Source: an uncultured Methanoregula sp. (GTDB lineage Archaea; Halobacteriota; Methanomicrobia; Methanomicrobiales; Methanospirillaceae). Taken from it: a DNA stretch of 64,000 nucleotides. Positions within the stretch are counted from its first letter, which is position 1, and every line of letters begins with the position of its first letter. The notes beneath the pieces were generated by a model. The model had not been told where the DNA came from. It worked only from the letters and a program-made list of their open reading frames with translations, and ran no database searches. The translations under genes were made by a program, and so were the position numbers. This document shows, in pieces, positions 24,612-32,649 of the stretch. The stretch is from NCBI RefSeq assembly GCF_963667735.1, contig NZ_OY763919.1:248001-312000 (forward strand), written 5' to 3'.

Positions 24612-25188
24612 GAACGAGATGCAGACCCGGGCCGCCATCTGTGCAACCGGGCTCCTGCTCGGGCTCGTCCTGGTGCTGGCCGGGCTTCCTCTCCTGCTGC
24701 TGATTATCCCGGTCGCGATTCTCTTTCTCGGGCTTGTCGCCGATCCGGAAGAGACGCATGCGGTCTGGTACGGGATGCTCTCCACCCTTGGCATCTTCGA
24801 TCTTCCGGCACTCACCGATGCAGAACGGCTGAACTACGCGGCAAAGAAGCATTACTTCTGGTTCGGCGAGGTTGCGATGGCCTCGATGCTGGCCGGGGTC
24901 TTTGCAGTCCCGGTCGGGATCTTCCTTGCAGGCCGGACCGAGATCACGCTCGCGTTTGTCGGTGCTGCGATCCTTTTCCTCCCGCTCTTTGTCTTCCTGC
25001 CAAAGCTGATCCGGAATGCGATGAAGGCCGATGCGGATGCTGTCATCGAAGCGTTCGGGAAGAATGAGCATGTCAAAAAAGTGTTCTGGGCCGTGTTCGT
25101 TGCGATGGCCGGAATGATGCTGGCCCGGGTGCTGGACCCGGTGACGGCGCAGCAGGTTGCAGGAATGATCGCAGGGGTGGTCAGGTGA
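24604..25188 (+). CDS. Polytopic membrane protein of unknown function
   Basis: This 194-residue protein has about four to five hydrophobic segments: residues about 9-48 (two spans, with LLLGLVLVLAGLPLLLLIIP), about 82-102 and 105-128, and a C-terminal amphipathic helix (VFWAVFVAMAGMMLARVLD). The loop after the second span is acidic (DPEETHAV), and the C-terminal part is charged and cytoplasmic-like (EAFGKNEHVKKV). GGAGGGAGGAA precedes ATG 24604. It overlaps the preceding gene by eight bases and shares its last base with a 19-codon mini-ORF. It is probably the membrane platform of the cassette. Confidence 0.75.
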   Translation: MFENEMQTRAAICATGLLLGLVLVLAGLPLLLLIIPVAILFLGLVADPEETHAVWYGMLSTLGIFDLPALTDAERLNYAAKKHYFWFGEVAMASMLAGVFAVPVGIFLAGRTEITLAFVGAAILFLPLFVFLPKLIRNAMKADADAVIEAFGKNEHVKKVFWAVFVAMAGMMLARVLDPVTAQQVAGMIAGVVR

Positions 25189-25247
25189 TGATCCACTCCC
25201 CAGGGCGGGTGAGCGTGGAGACAGATACGGAGGTTGCGGGCACATGA
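25188..25247 (+). CDS. Possible 19-residue bridging ORF
   Basis: An ATG sharing one base with the membrane gene's TGA (TGATG) opens 19 codons, whose TGA overlaps the next gene's ATG (ATGA). It is the shortest of three such bridges in the window and is probably a coupling device or chance, not a functional peptide. Confidence 0.25.
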   Translation: MIHSPGRVSVETDTEVAGT

Positions 25248-25663
25248 CCGGAACCGTCCGTCTCTCCCCGGTCGAAAGGGAAGCCTGCACAATCCTCGAA
25301 AACGAGGGGTACCGGGTAATGCCGATGAGATCCTGTTTTGCTTCGCGCTACAAGCCGGTCAACCTGATGGCACGGAGGGAACCAGGCGAGCTGGTCTATC
25401 TCAAACTCAGGCAGATTGCCCGGCTGCCGGACAATCCCGGGACACGGGAAGAGTTCTGCCGGGAGGAGGCCCGGCTGCTCCGCACATTTTTCCCGCTGGA
25501 AACTGAAGGGGTAAAACTCAGAAAGGAGATCTGGGTCCAGTTCCCTGAGGGAGGGTTCTGGTGTTTTGAGATTCAGGCCAATGGGATAAAGGCGCTGGCC
25601 CGCAGGGATCCGGTCACTCCGCCTGGCAGGAAAAAGACAGGGAAGAGGAACAGATTGGCGTAA
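25244..25663 (+). CDS. Small protein of unknown function, nuclease-like fold possible
   Basis: This 139-residue protein begins with a helix (SPVEREACTILENEGYRVMP) and then beta strands around KPVNLMARREPGELVYLKLR (residues 37-56), a layout seen in small PD-(D/E)xK-type archaeal nucleases where a Lys-containing strand carries the active site. Here the usual acidic residues are not clear, so it may be degenerate. A further strand-helix set (WVQFPEGGFWCFEIQANGIK) and a very basic tail follow. It is joined to the membrane gene by the 19-codon bridge. DNA binding is plausible from the tail charge; function is unknown. Confidence 0.65.
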   Translation: MTGTVRLSPVEREACTILENEGYRVMPMRSCFASRYKPVNLMARREPGELVYLKLRQIARLPDNPGTREEFCREEARLLRTFFPLETEGVKLRKEIWVQFPEGGFWCFEIQANGIKALARRDPVTPPGRKKTGKRNRLA

Positions 25664-25906
25664 GAGACCAAAAAAACCCGCAATACGCCCGGGAACAGAA
25701 GAGAGAAACCCGGACGCGGATGGATCCACGGGAGCCACAACCGGATCCCCGCGTTTGTATCCCGGCAGTATCCGGGAAGGCGACTATTTTTGAACCGTTG
25801 TTTCCGGTGAGAATGGGGATGGCATAAGGTACATACCAAGTACAACGCATTCACCCTATTTTTCAAAACCTTAAAAAAGGATCAGCTATGATATTCACGT
25901 ACGGTT

Positions 25907-26329
25907 ATGACTATGGATGACGATCTCTCACGGATTGGAATATCACTTCCCAAGAACCTGCTCGACCGGTTTGATGAAATCCTGAACTATCGCGGGTACT
26001 CGTCCCGTTCAGAGGGAATCCGCGATGCAATCCGGACATACATCACCTACTACAAGTGGATGTCCGATGTCAAGGGAGAACGCGAAGGCGTTATCACGAT
26101 GGTGTACGACCACGAGCAGCGCAATCTCTTGACAACCATAACAGAGATAGAACACGAGCATCACGATGTGATCAAGGCGTCGCTCCATTCCCATGTCACC
26201 CACGAGCGCTGCCTCGAAGTTATCCTGGTCCACGGGGACGGCGAACAGCTCAAGTCGCTCGCCGAGCGTCTTATGGCCCAGAAAGGGGTCGAGTCAGTCA
26301 AGCTCACAACGATCAATATCGAAGAGTAA
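25907..26329 (+). CDS. nikR: Nickel-responsive regulator NikR
   Basis: This 140-residue protein is of full family length. The N-terminal ribbon-helix-helix (SRIGISLPKNLLDRFDEIL, residues 7-25, then GYSSRSEGIRDAIR) binds operator DNA. The C-terminal ACT-like domain keeps all four high-affinity nickel ligands of E. coli NikR by alignment: H76 (in EHEHHD), H87 and H89 (SLHSHV) and C95 (ERCLEV). Nickel binding should allow DNA binding and repression of nickel uptake. ATG 25907 lacks a good ribosome site and follows an AT-rich TTAAAAAAGG, so the mRNA may be leaderless. The gene lies next to a paralogue and to mcrBDGA, whose product needs nickel-F430. Confidence 0.93.
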   Translation: MTMDDDLSRIGISLPKNLLDRFDEILNYRGYSSRSEGIRDAIRTYITYYKWMSDVKGEREGVITMVYDHEQRNLLTTITEIEHEHHDVIKASLHSHVTHERCLEVILVHGDGEQLKSLAERLMAQKGVESVKLTTINIEE

Positions 26330-26476
26330 AAACCAATACACTTTTTTATTGTTACGATTCACGACATTCCCTTCCCGGGATATAATACAATACCATCACC
26401 TGGGGAAGTCGTGAGGGATTCTTCGTATTAATTCCTGAATTGGTATGAACAGGTAAGAGGTCTCAGGAGTGTTGAG

Positions 26477-26548
26477 ATGGCTCCCGTATGATAACCGGAG
26501 CCATCCAGAAGGGAATCAGTGTGGGATGTGATGCTTCACTATACCACA
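26477..26548 (+). ncRNA. Candidate structured RNA downstream of nikR
   Basis: Two adjacent hairpins: ATGGCTCC/GGAGCCAT (26477-26504, loop 12) and TGTGG...CCACA enclosing GTGA-TGCT-TCAC (26520-26548). They may be the 3' UTR of nikR or a separate small RNA. No known RNA family was recognised. Confidence 0.25.
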
Positions 26549-26585
26549 ATGAAGGTAAGTACCTGTTCAGTAATTAATTTTTTCA

Positions 26586-26612
26586 TTTTTGTATGATTTT
26601 ATCATACAAAAA
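26586..26612. promoter_or_regulatory. 27-bp palindrome with NikR-like half-sites
   Basis: TTTTTGTATGAT and ATCATACAAAAA flank a TTT centre, a perfect inverted repeat. The core GTATGA...TCATAC equals the known E. coli NikR half-sites but is spaced 5 bases instead of 16. A further TATGAT half-site lies at 26618-26623. It is a plausible operator for NikR or its paralogue. Confidence 0.45.
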
Positions 26613-26845
26613 TATTTTATGATCCGTTCATGCCTGCAGGGGCGGCAATTGGCAAGGAAAGATCTGTCCGGGGTCGGGTGCACCTCAGCCGGTACGATAA
26701 CCGACCCGCGCTCCGTACATATCCGGCGGACAGCAGGAATAGAAACATCGTATGCAGACATGTGAATAAAAATATAATGAAATTTTACAAATTGCTAATT
26801 TTTTCATAATATTAATGAACACCTAAAAATTAACCTATACGTGTT

Positions 26846-27286
26846 ATGACCACTGACGATGATATCTCCCGGATCGGTATTTCGCTGCCGGAAAACCTGC
26901 GCCGGGAATTCGATGAGATCCTGACCCTTCGTAACTACCATTCGCGGTCCGAAGGAGTCCGCGACGCAATCCGGATCTACAATCATCATCACCAGTGGCT
27001 GGTGGATGCTCAGTGTCCGCGAAAAGGCGTATTCACCATGGTCTATGACTACACGGACGACGATCTTCTTGGCAATCTCGATAACATCAGGACACAGTAC
27101 AAAGATCTGGTCAGGGTCTCGCTCCAGACGCAGGTGACAAAAAAACGGCGCCTCGAAGTCCTCCTCGTGGAAGGGGAGGGGACCCGGCTCAGGGAATTGG
27201 CCGAACGGCTGCATGCCCAGAAGGGACTGGAATCCGTGAAACTTACAACCACAACCGGGGAATCGACCCGTACCGGCAGGGCCTGA
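26846..27286 (+). CDS. NikR paralogue lacking the nickel-binding residues
   Basis: This 146-residue protein aligns with the NikR at 25907 along its length. The ribbon-helix-helix is kept (SRIGISLPENLRREFDEILT and YHSRSEGVRDAIRIY), so DNA binding is expected. At the nickel site every ligand is changed: H76 is Thr, H87 and H89 are Gln (SLQTQV), and C95 is Arg (KKRRLEV). The LEVLLVEGEG and QKGLESVKLTT tetramer-core segments are intact, so folding is probably normal. It may be a metal-independent or differently sensing regulator, or a partner forming mixed tetramers. It is convergent with the mcr operon. Start ATG 26846 follows an AT-rich, TATA-like stretch. Confidence 0.88.
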   Translation: MTTDDDISRIGISLPENLRREFDEILTLRNYHSRSEGVRDAIRIYNHHHQWLVDAQCPRKGVFTMVYDYTDDDLLGNLDNIRTQYKDLVRVSLQTQVTKKRRLEVLLVEGEGTRLRELAERLHAQKGLESVKLTTTTGESTRTGRA

Positions 27287-27363
27287 ACGTGGAGAACCAG
27301 GGCCTGGCATCTGCAGGGGTAATCCATTAAAAGAAACAGGATTATCTAAAAATTTTAAAAAGA

Positions 27364-27382
27364 GCAGGGAGATGTTCCCTGC
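27364..27382 (-). terminator. Terminator hairpin at the end of the mcr operon
   Basis: GCAGGGA (27364-27370), loop GATGT and TCCCTGC (27376-27382) form a perfect 7-bp stem. Read on the minus strand it is followed by TCTTTTTAAAATTTTT, fitting a terminator for mcrBDGA. It could also stop transcription of the plus-strand NikR paralogue. Confidence 0.65.
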
Positions 27383-27423
27383 ACCTGCATATTCATCAGG
27401 ACGTGCACAAGAGCCGGGTACCA

Positions 27424-29130
27424 TCACCGCGCCGGCACGATAAGCGAGCGTTCGCCGGCCGGATCGAACTCCCGGATCGCGCCCCGGGCAAATTCCTTTC
27501 TCGGCTCTGCGAAGTTGAACTTCATGGATGGATCGGCAAACGTGATCTTGACCCGGGGATCATAGCAGAATGCATCGGCCCGGCCAAGGTGCGCACTGGC
27601 AACGATCGCAGCATATTCTCCCTGGTGGCCCACGTTCATCGCGTAGTTCGGGTAGTTGGGCCCACGGAGTTCGCCCATGGCGCCCCGGTCCGGTTCCATC
27701 GAGAGCGAGTTGGCCGACCCGCACTGGTCCTGGAGATCGTACCCGAAGAACCCCAGGCGCGACCAGCCATCCTTGTGGATGATCATCGAGCAGTACCATG
27801 CGTTCAGGCCGGCATTCGAGTTGCCGGTTGCAATGGATGTGGAAATCCCGGACGCAGCCGCGATCACGGCTGCCCGCTGGGAACCGCCGAAGTGGTCCTC
27901 CATCAGGGTCGGGAACTTCTCGTACTGCTCCATGCTGTAGAGCGTGACTTCGGTTGCGATATCGTTGACGATATCCTGCGTGGGTCTGATCACCTTGTCC
28001 GCTCCCGGCTCGCGGTAGTTGTAGCCAAACTTGTCCTTGACATAATCCATGCCATAATAGGTGAAGTCGTCGAGGATGTTGTCGGTGTACGCGGCGGTTG
28101 CATACTGCGTGAAGCCGACACCGCCCGACATGTAGGAGCCAAGCCAGATCTGGTCGAAGAGGACAGCTCCTGCTGCAACGACTTCGAGCGCTGCGTGGGC
28201 CGGGTCGTCCGGGTATTTCCGGTCGGCCTGGATCATGTCGGAGAACATCCCGAACTTGATGCCGCCCGGTTCGTTCGGGCCCCGGGCCCTGCGGGCCGGA
28301 AGATGCGATCCCATCTGGATGACGCCGGCATGTTTTGCCGCAAACGAGAGATCGGCCACAGCCGCTTCTCCGGCACAGGTGCGGTACGCGGCAATGAACG
28401 ACATCCCTATCTGCATCGCGGACCACCGGCTCGTTGTGCCGCCGTCGCAGGTCCGGACAACGATGGTCGGGACGTGGATGGCCTGGTACATCGATTTCCC
28501 GATCTCGGCCTTGAGCGCTTCGGCCTGTTTCTTCGGGAAGAGTTTCTCGATATTCAGAAGGTACTGCGGCTCGATATCATCGGCTACCTCGTCATTGCCG
28601 GTAAACACCTTGACAAAACAGTCGTCGACAAGACCGGGATTCGTCTCAACCATGTGCTCCTGGACAACAGCGCCGCCGGGCATTGCGTGGTTGAGGATGT
28701 GGAGATACTCGTTGATGGTCTCGGGTGTCACTTCCTTCCCGAGTCTCTTCTGGAGCGTGTTATGGGCAATGTCCATACCCACGATGATCGTCCGCTTGAT
28801 CTCGTCCGACATCTGCTGCATGGCGGAGTTGTTCACGAAGTGGAGATCGTCGCCTTCAACATAGGTGCCGGTGCCCGAGACCTCGTAGGTCATCAGCTGC
28901 CGCTGGCCCATGGGGATGCCGTTTAAGTGGCAGTGCTCGGGATCGTACATCGAGATCCCGCGATCCGCTACGATCTTTTTTGTCTCTTCCATGAACTCGC
29001 GCTTGCGCGGGGACTGCTGCACTCCGCCGAACTTGTAGAACTCGGTCTTCTGCGATTCGACATCCTGTCCCTTGAATTTTTCCTTGAGTGCTTTTAAGAA
29101 CTGTTTCTGGGAATGCTCGACAGATGTCAT
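27424..29130 (-). CDS. mcrA: Methyl-coenzyme M reductase alpha subunit
   Basis: This 568-residue protein is the catalytic subunit of the (alpha-beta-gamma)2 enzyme that releases methane from methyl-coenzyme M and coenzyme B with nickel-F430. It keeps the methylhistidine/methylarginine region ([10 protein letters not shown] near residue 263, then [13 protein letters not shown]), the [20 protein letters not shown] signature near 339, and the [11 protein letters not shown] loop near 455 with the thioglycine Gly and the conserved Asp and Cys. YYGMDY and [20 protein letters not shown] match methanogen, not anaerobic methanotroph, patterns as far as seen by eye. AAAGGAGG lies 11 bases before ATG 29130, overlapping the end of mcrG. 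It is the last gene of the operon. Confidence 0.98.
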   Translation of the reverse strand: MTSVEHSQKQFLKALKEKFKGQDVESQKTEFYKFGGVQQSPRKREFMEETKKIVADRGISMYDPEHCHLNGIPMGQRQLMTYEVSGTGTYVEGDDLHFVNNSAMQQMSDEIKRTIIVGMDIAHNTLQKRLGKEVTPETINEYLHILNHAMPGGAVVQEHMVETNPGLVDDCFVKVFTGNDEVADDIEPQYLLNIEKLFPKKQAEALKAEIGKSMYQAIHVPTIVVRTCDGGTTSRWSAMQIGMSFIAAYRTCAGEAAVADLSFAAKHAGVIQMGSHLPARRARGPNEPGGIKFGMFSDMIQADRKYPDDPAHAALEVVAAGAVLFDQIWLGSYMSGGVGFTQYATAAYTDNILDDFTYYGMDYVKDKFGYNYREPGADKVIRPTQDIVNDIATEVTLYSMEQYEKFPTLMEDHFGGSQRAAVIAAASGISTSIATGNSNAGLNAWYCSMIIHKDGWSRLGFFGYDLQDQCGSANSLSMEPDRGAMGELRGPNYPNYAMNVGHQGEYAAIVASAHLGRADAFCYDPRVKITFADPSMKFNFAEPRKEFARGAIREFDPAGERSLIVPAR

Positions 29131-29136
29131 GATAGT

Positions 29137-29901
29137 TCAGGCCTCCTTTGGCATGAAGCCATAGCGCGTCCGCAGCGTGTGGATCCGCTGCAGGTATTCG
29201 ACATACTCGCGATCCTCGCGGAGGGCGGTCCCGACAAGGGAATGGAAGATCGTTGCGTGCTCTTTGAGCCACGGGTGATCGAGCGGTTTTCCAACCTCGA
29301 CCGGCCGGTTGAGTGGGAGGCCGATCTGATCTTTTGTGTACCGGACCATCCCGTCGGTTCCCAGCACGCAGCGCTGGAGGGCATCGAACTGCATCCCATC
29401 CTCGGAGAGTCGCAGCGAGTGGCCGTGGACGGTAGCTCCCCGGAGGCTCACGAGCGCCGGGTCGAACATCTCGGTCTCTATCAGGAGCCGGCAGTACTCT
29501 TCGAGATCCCGCTCGCGGCACTCGACGATCTGCCGCCCGGACAGGGTGCCGGGATCGATGCCCCGGAAGCGGTACATCTCGGCATAGGTCCGCTGGTAGG
29601 GCTGGCAGGGGGCGTTGAACATGGAGTCGGCGAACTGGACGTACCGGACCCTGTCGCCGTGCTTTGCCCCTTCGGTCGGTTTCACGAGCCGGCGCATGGG
29701 ACAGTCCGGCTCCTGCTGCTCCGAGATCGGGGGATGCATGGTCCTGAAACTCGCACCAGGTGCCCGGTGGCCGAGCAGGAGGACGATGTCCTCGTCCGTA
29801 ATGCTTCGCATGACCGTGAGCTTGTGCCCGGGATCCATCTGTTTGCGCCGGTTGATCGCAACTACCGAGGTCCCCGGCCCGTATTGCGGTGTCCGGGTCA
29901 T
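29137..29901 (-). CDS. mcrG: Methyl-coenzyme M reductase gamma subunit
   Basis: This 254-residue gamma subunit of MCR is of typical length. Recognised by YGPGTSVVAINRRKQMDP near residue 7, LLLGHRAPG near 41, DSMFNAPCQPYQRTYAEMYR near 95-114, GIDPGTLSGRQIVECRERD, and SLRGATVHGHSLRLSEDGMQ near 156. The gamma subunit helps form the two active-site channels. Its ATG overlaps the mcrD stop by one base, and its stop lies six bases before mcrA, so all four genes are coupled. Confidence 0.98.
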   Translation of the reverse strand: MTRTPQYGPGTSVVAINRRKQMDPGHKLTVMRSITDEDIVLLLGHRAPGASFRTMHPPISEQQEPDCPMRRLVKPTEGAKHGDRVRYVQFADSMFNAPCQPYQRTYAEMYRFRGIDPGTLSGRQIVECRERDLEEYCRLLIETEMFDPALVSLRGATVHGHSLRLSEDGMQFDALQRCVLGTDGMVRYTKDQIGLPLNRPVEVGKPLDHPWLKEHATIFHSLVGTALREDREYVEYLQRIHTLRTRYGFMPKEA

Positions 29902-30401
29902 CAGAGCTCATACCCCCCGCAGACCCGTTCCCTGGACAGATTGATAACCGTGGGAGCCTCTTTTCGTTTCGGGTCGACCAGGCCGATGACGGACGGGTCC
30001 GCACCTGGACCATACCTGGCATAATCCACCATGCTCGGCCGGGTTTTCATGAATTTTCCTTTCTGGATATAAAACGAGAAATCGACGAAAAATGCATCGC
30101 AGATCTTCTGGATCTTATCAGTGACAGCCTTGTCTTCGATCTCAAGCGTGATCGTGCCGACCTGCACATGAAGGTCAACAGAATTGCCGGCGATCTCGAC
30201 CGTCTTTCTCAGGTTTGTTTTATTCTCCTTACCCCGCGCCGGGCCGTAGGGAACGACAAGCGGGATGTTCTGGCCGTTGAGGAGCACCCTGCGGATGCCT
30301 GGCACTTTCACGATCTTTGAAAGCAGCCTTTTTGTAGTATCGGGAGAGAGGAGGCGCATCGGGACGATGCGGCACTGGGGGTAATCTGCTGGTTCTGTCA
30401 T
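29901..30401 (-). CDS. mcrD: Methyl-coenzyme M reductase operon protein D
   Basis: This 166-residue McrD is recognised by QCRIVPMRLLSPDTTKRLL near residue 9, ILLNGQNIP-like VLLNGQNIPLVVPYGPARG near 38, a beta segment VDLHVQVGTITLEIED near 75, and the basic DFSFYIQKGKFMKTRPSM near 105. It is an accessory protein of the operon, not part of the purified enzyme; a role in MCR maturation or activation is proposed for the family. It sits three bases after mcrB. No mcrC lies between it and mcrG. Confidence 0.95.
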   Translation of the reverse strand: MTEPADYPQCRIVPMRLLSPDTTKRLLSKIVKVPGIRRVLLNGQNIPLVVPYGPARGKENKTNLRKTVEIAGNSVDLHVQVGTITLEIEDKAVTDKIQKICDAFFVDFSFYIQKGKFMKTRPSMVDYARYGPGADPSVIGLVDPKRKEAPTVINLSRERVCGGYEL

Positions 30402-30403
30402 CG

Positions 30404-31732
30404 TTACACCACCTGCGCGATCTGGTGGATCGGTCGAGAGAAGACATCCATCTTCCCGTAGGTCTCGCCCATGATCTTCGACGTTCCTTCCGGCGCAAAC
30501 ATCTGGGTGCCGCCATCCATTGCCGCTGCGGCGACAACGCAGGGGATAGCCATGCCGTACGCATGGCGGGTCACCACGTGGTTGCCGTTGAAGATGCCCG
30601 GCCCGCCGCCGCCATAAATAGAGTGGCTGAAGAACGAGAACCCGACTGCGGTTCCCATCACGCGGCCGAAGTCTGCACCCGGAAGACCGGTCTCGTGCTC
30701 GATTAAGTCATTGAAGTAGAGAAGAGTCGATGAGACTGCCTGCACGAACCGGCCGGCGCCGCAGTTGACGATGCTTGCCGCAAGGGTGCCGGCCGAGACA
30801 TACGCGTTCCAGAGCATCGGGTCCTTCGTGTCATAGAACTGGAAGTACCCGCCTTTCCTGCCGGAGGTTATGACCCGGTCCTCGATTGCCCGGTCGACGA
30901 GGGACTGGACCACGGAGCCAACGGTTCCGGTCTGGCCGTTCTCTTTTACGATATCGTAGACCATGTTGTTGGCATTGAGCCCCTGGTACCCGTAACAGAG
31001 CAGCTGGTTGCGCTCGAACGGCCCGATGGCCCCGCCCATCTCGAAGACGCCGGCCATCTCGTACGTTGAGGCAAGGGCTGCGCCCTGGAGGGCGTTCCGG
31101 TTCGTCATCATCACGAAATGGTTGACGCTGACATTGCGCAGCGCGTACCCGATTCCCTCGTTATTCTGGGGGATGGTGAGAATGGAGGTGACAAGCGCGC
31201 CTTCCATATCCTGCGTGTGGGGATAACTTCCCCAGGCTGCTGCTTTCACGGTCGAGGCGTTGAACGCGTCGATGTTGAACTCGTCCACGATCGAGTAGGT
31301 TACGGCAGATGCAACTGCCGTGATAGCGGCATCGTACGTCGATGCTCCGTTCAGCCTCAGGGTTGGCGCCCGTACGAGCAGGAGCTTGCCGCCGTTGAAC
31401 TGCTGGATATCGGTGTCGTCGCCTTCCTCAACCTGGACCATCGACTTGATCTTCGCGATCAGGGCATCTTTATGTTCCATGATCGGGAGATCGAGTTCCC
31501 GGCCGGGAATACGACCCTTGCCGAGCTTTGCAGTCTTCAGGGCCTCTTCAATCCCGGCAAGGTTCACGTTGATCGTCCTTTTTGTCAGGTCAACGATCTT
31601 CTGTGCCGCTGGATTTGTGAGCGGGCTGATGCGGTGCAGCTGCACACTGCTTTTGAGCAGTTTCCCGTCATCGGAATAGAGATCGATAGTTTCAGTATAG
31701 TGAGCCAGAATCATCCTCTCCTGTGCCTGCAT
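30404..31732 (-). CDS. mcrB: Methyl-coenzyme M reductase beta subunit
   Basis: This 442-residue beta subunit is the first gene of the operon. Recognised by YTETIDLYSDDGKLLKSSV near residue 11, VKAAAWGSYPHTQDMEG near 178, and the F430/coenzyme-binding SIYGGGGPGIFNGNHVVTRH near 375-395. The ATG at 31732 has AGGGGATC just upstream; an ATG six codons in (31714) also has GGAG but at short spacing and is close to the usual family start. The promoter lies in the 160-base gap to the divergent regulator, with TTTTTAATATGG as probable TATA element. A long untranslated leader of roughly 60 bases is likely. Confidence 0.97.
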   Translation of the reverse strand: MQAQERMILAHYTETIDLYSDDGKLLKSSVQLHRISPLTNPAAQKIVDLTKRTINVNLAGIEEALKTAKLGKGRIPGRELDLPIMEHKDALIAKIKSMVQVEEGDDTDIQQFNGGKLLLVRAPTLRLNGASTYDAAITAVASAVTYSIVDEFNIDAFNASTVKAAAWGSYPHTQDMEGALVTSILTIPQNNEGIGYALRNVSVNHFVMMTNRNALQGAALASTYEMAGVFEMGGAIGPFERNQLLCYGYQGLNANNMVYDIVKENGQTGTVGSVVQSLVDRAIEDRVITSGRKGGYFQFYDTKDPMLWNAYVSAGTLAASIVNCGAGRFVQAVSSTLLYFNDLIEHETGLPGADFGRVMGTAVGFSFFSHSIYGGGGPGIFNGNHVVTRHAYGMAIPCVVAAAAMDGGTQMFAPEGTSKIMGETYGKMDVFSRPIHQIAQVV

Positions 31733-31826
31733 TCCATGATCCCCTGATACAGAGATACATGATAATTCGGACGCCGGTACCTGTGCAAAGAACATTGCTT
31801 CATAGTAACACCATATTAAAAATTTT

Positions 31827-31841
31827 TATTATTTCATAATA
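31827..31841. promoter_or_regulatory. TATTAT-TTC-ATAATA palindrome in the mcr divergent promoter
   Basis: A perfect 6-bp inverted repeat with a three-base centre, within the gap between mcrB and the HxlR-type gene. It lies next to the likely TATA elements of both, so it could be the operator of that regulator. AT-rich chance symmetry is possible. Confidence 0.3.
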
Positions 31842-31892
31842 CGAATGAGCCCGGATTATTAATAGTATAAACTTTATAGCAATGCAGTAACT

Positions 31893-32264
31893 ATGGACGA
31901 GGAAAGCGACCACACCTGCCTGTGCTGTCTCCGCGGGATCATGCCAACCATCTCAAAAAAATGGGCGATATGTATCATTTCATCCCTTGGCCGTCACCAG
32001 ACCATGAGGTTCTCTGAGATCATGCTGAACTGCGGTAGTATCAGTCCCAAGTCGCTTGCCGATGTTCTTAAGGATCTCCAGAAAGCGGGCCTGATCAACC
32101 GGATCTCCTACTCGGAAATTCCTCCCCGGGTGGAATACTGCCTGACCGAAGACGGCAAAACCTTGCGGGAAGCCATAGTCCCGCTGCTGAAATGGGCAAA
32201 ATCCTGGAACCAGAACCACCGGTACAGGATCACAACACCATGCCTGCCGGCGCCGGATCCCTGA
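31893..32264 (+). CDS. HxlR/MarR-type winged-helix regulator, divergent from mcrB
   Basis: This 123-residue protein has the HxlR layout: helix 1 with ISKKWAICIISSLG near residue 20, a recognition region MRFSEIMLNCGSISPKSLAD near 38-57, DVLKDLQKAGLINR near 58-71, and a beta wing ending VEYCLTEDGKTL near 86. The N-terminus carries a CxCC cluster (TCLCCLRG), and there are further Cys, so redox or metal sensing is possible. It is the only gene sharing the mcr promoter region, making it a candidate mcr regulator. ATG 31893 has no ribosome site and follows a TATA-like TATAAACTTTATAG, so the message may be leaderless. Confidence 0.85.
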   Translation: MDEESDHTCLCCLRGIMPTISKKWAICIISSLGRHQTMRFSEIMLNCGSISPKSLADVLKDLQKAGLINRISYSEIPPRVEYCLTEDGKTLREAIVPLLKWAKSWNQNHRYRITTPCLPAPDP

Positions 32265-32649
32265 ATCATTACCAGGAGTGCCGGAGCCGTCGGTACCGGA
32301 ATATCCAGAACGCGACATCGTAGTTCCTGCATTTTTTTCATGCTCACGCATTGGCCGGGATAACCGGGGGTTTTCTTACGGACACCCGTTCATGGACGTG
32401 AGGGGATTCGGGGCGGCCGGATTTCCGGGGTTGTCTGGTCATGTATCACATAATTTAAAAATTTACACATTTAGTGCTACAAAAATAAAAAAGTATAATA
32501 ACAGAAGCACCCAATACTGGATCCAGGGTATGACTGGTTCTCCAGGAACTGCCCGCACCTTCGACAAGTGCATCGCTTCATGGCTGCGCTGTACAGCCGA
32601 CTCTGGACCGGTGGGGAAACCGGTCCCGAATGCAGCAGGAGTTGATCGT
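32265..32649. other. Intergenic region with AT-rich promoter
   Basis: No firm gene is seen. Bases 32455-32500 are AT-rich with AAAAAAGTATAATAAC, a probable promoter. A frame from ATG 32530 would lengthen the next protein by 40 residues; this part is Gly/Ala-rich and less convincing. Confidence 0.5.

Larger units (their letters stand above)
26330..26845. other. Intergenic region between the two NikR genes with hairpins and a palindrome
   Basis: No convincing gene is seen; a 64-codon minus-strand frame lacks a ribosome site. The region holds a stem-loop at 26477-26504, a nested hairpin at 26520-26548, a small AGGT/ACCT stem at 26553-26564 and the 27-bp palindrome at 26586-26612. It ends in an AT-rich promoter for the second NikR gene. 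This density of structure is unlike the other gaps in the window. Confidence 0.5.

Noticed and set aside
26567..26761. 64-codon minus-strand frame covering the palindrome between the NikR genes
   Set aside because: No ribosome site or recognisable domain, and it runs through a perfect inverted repeat; more likely regulatory DNA.
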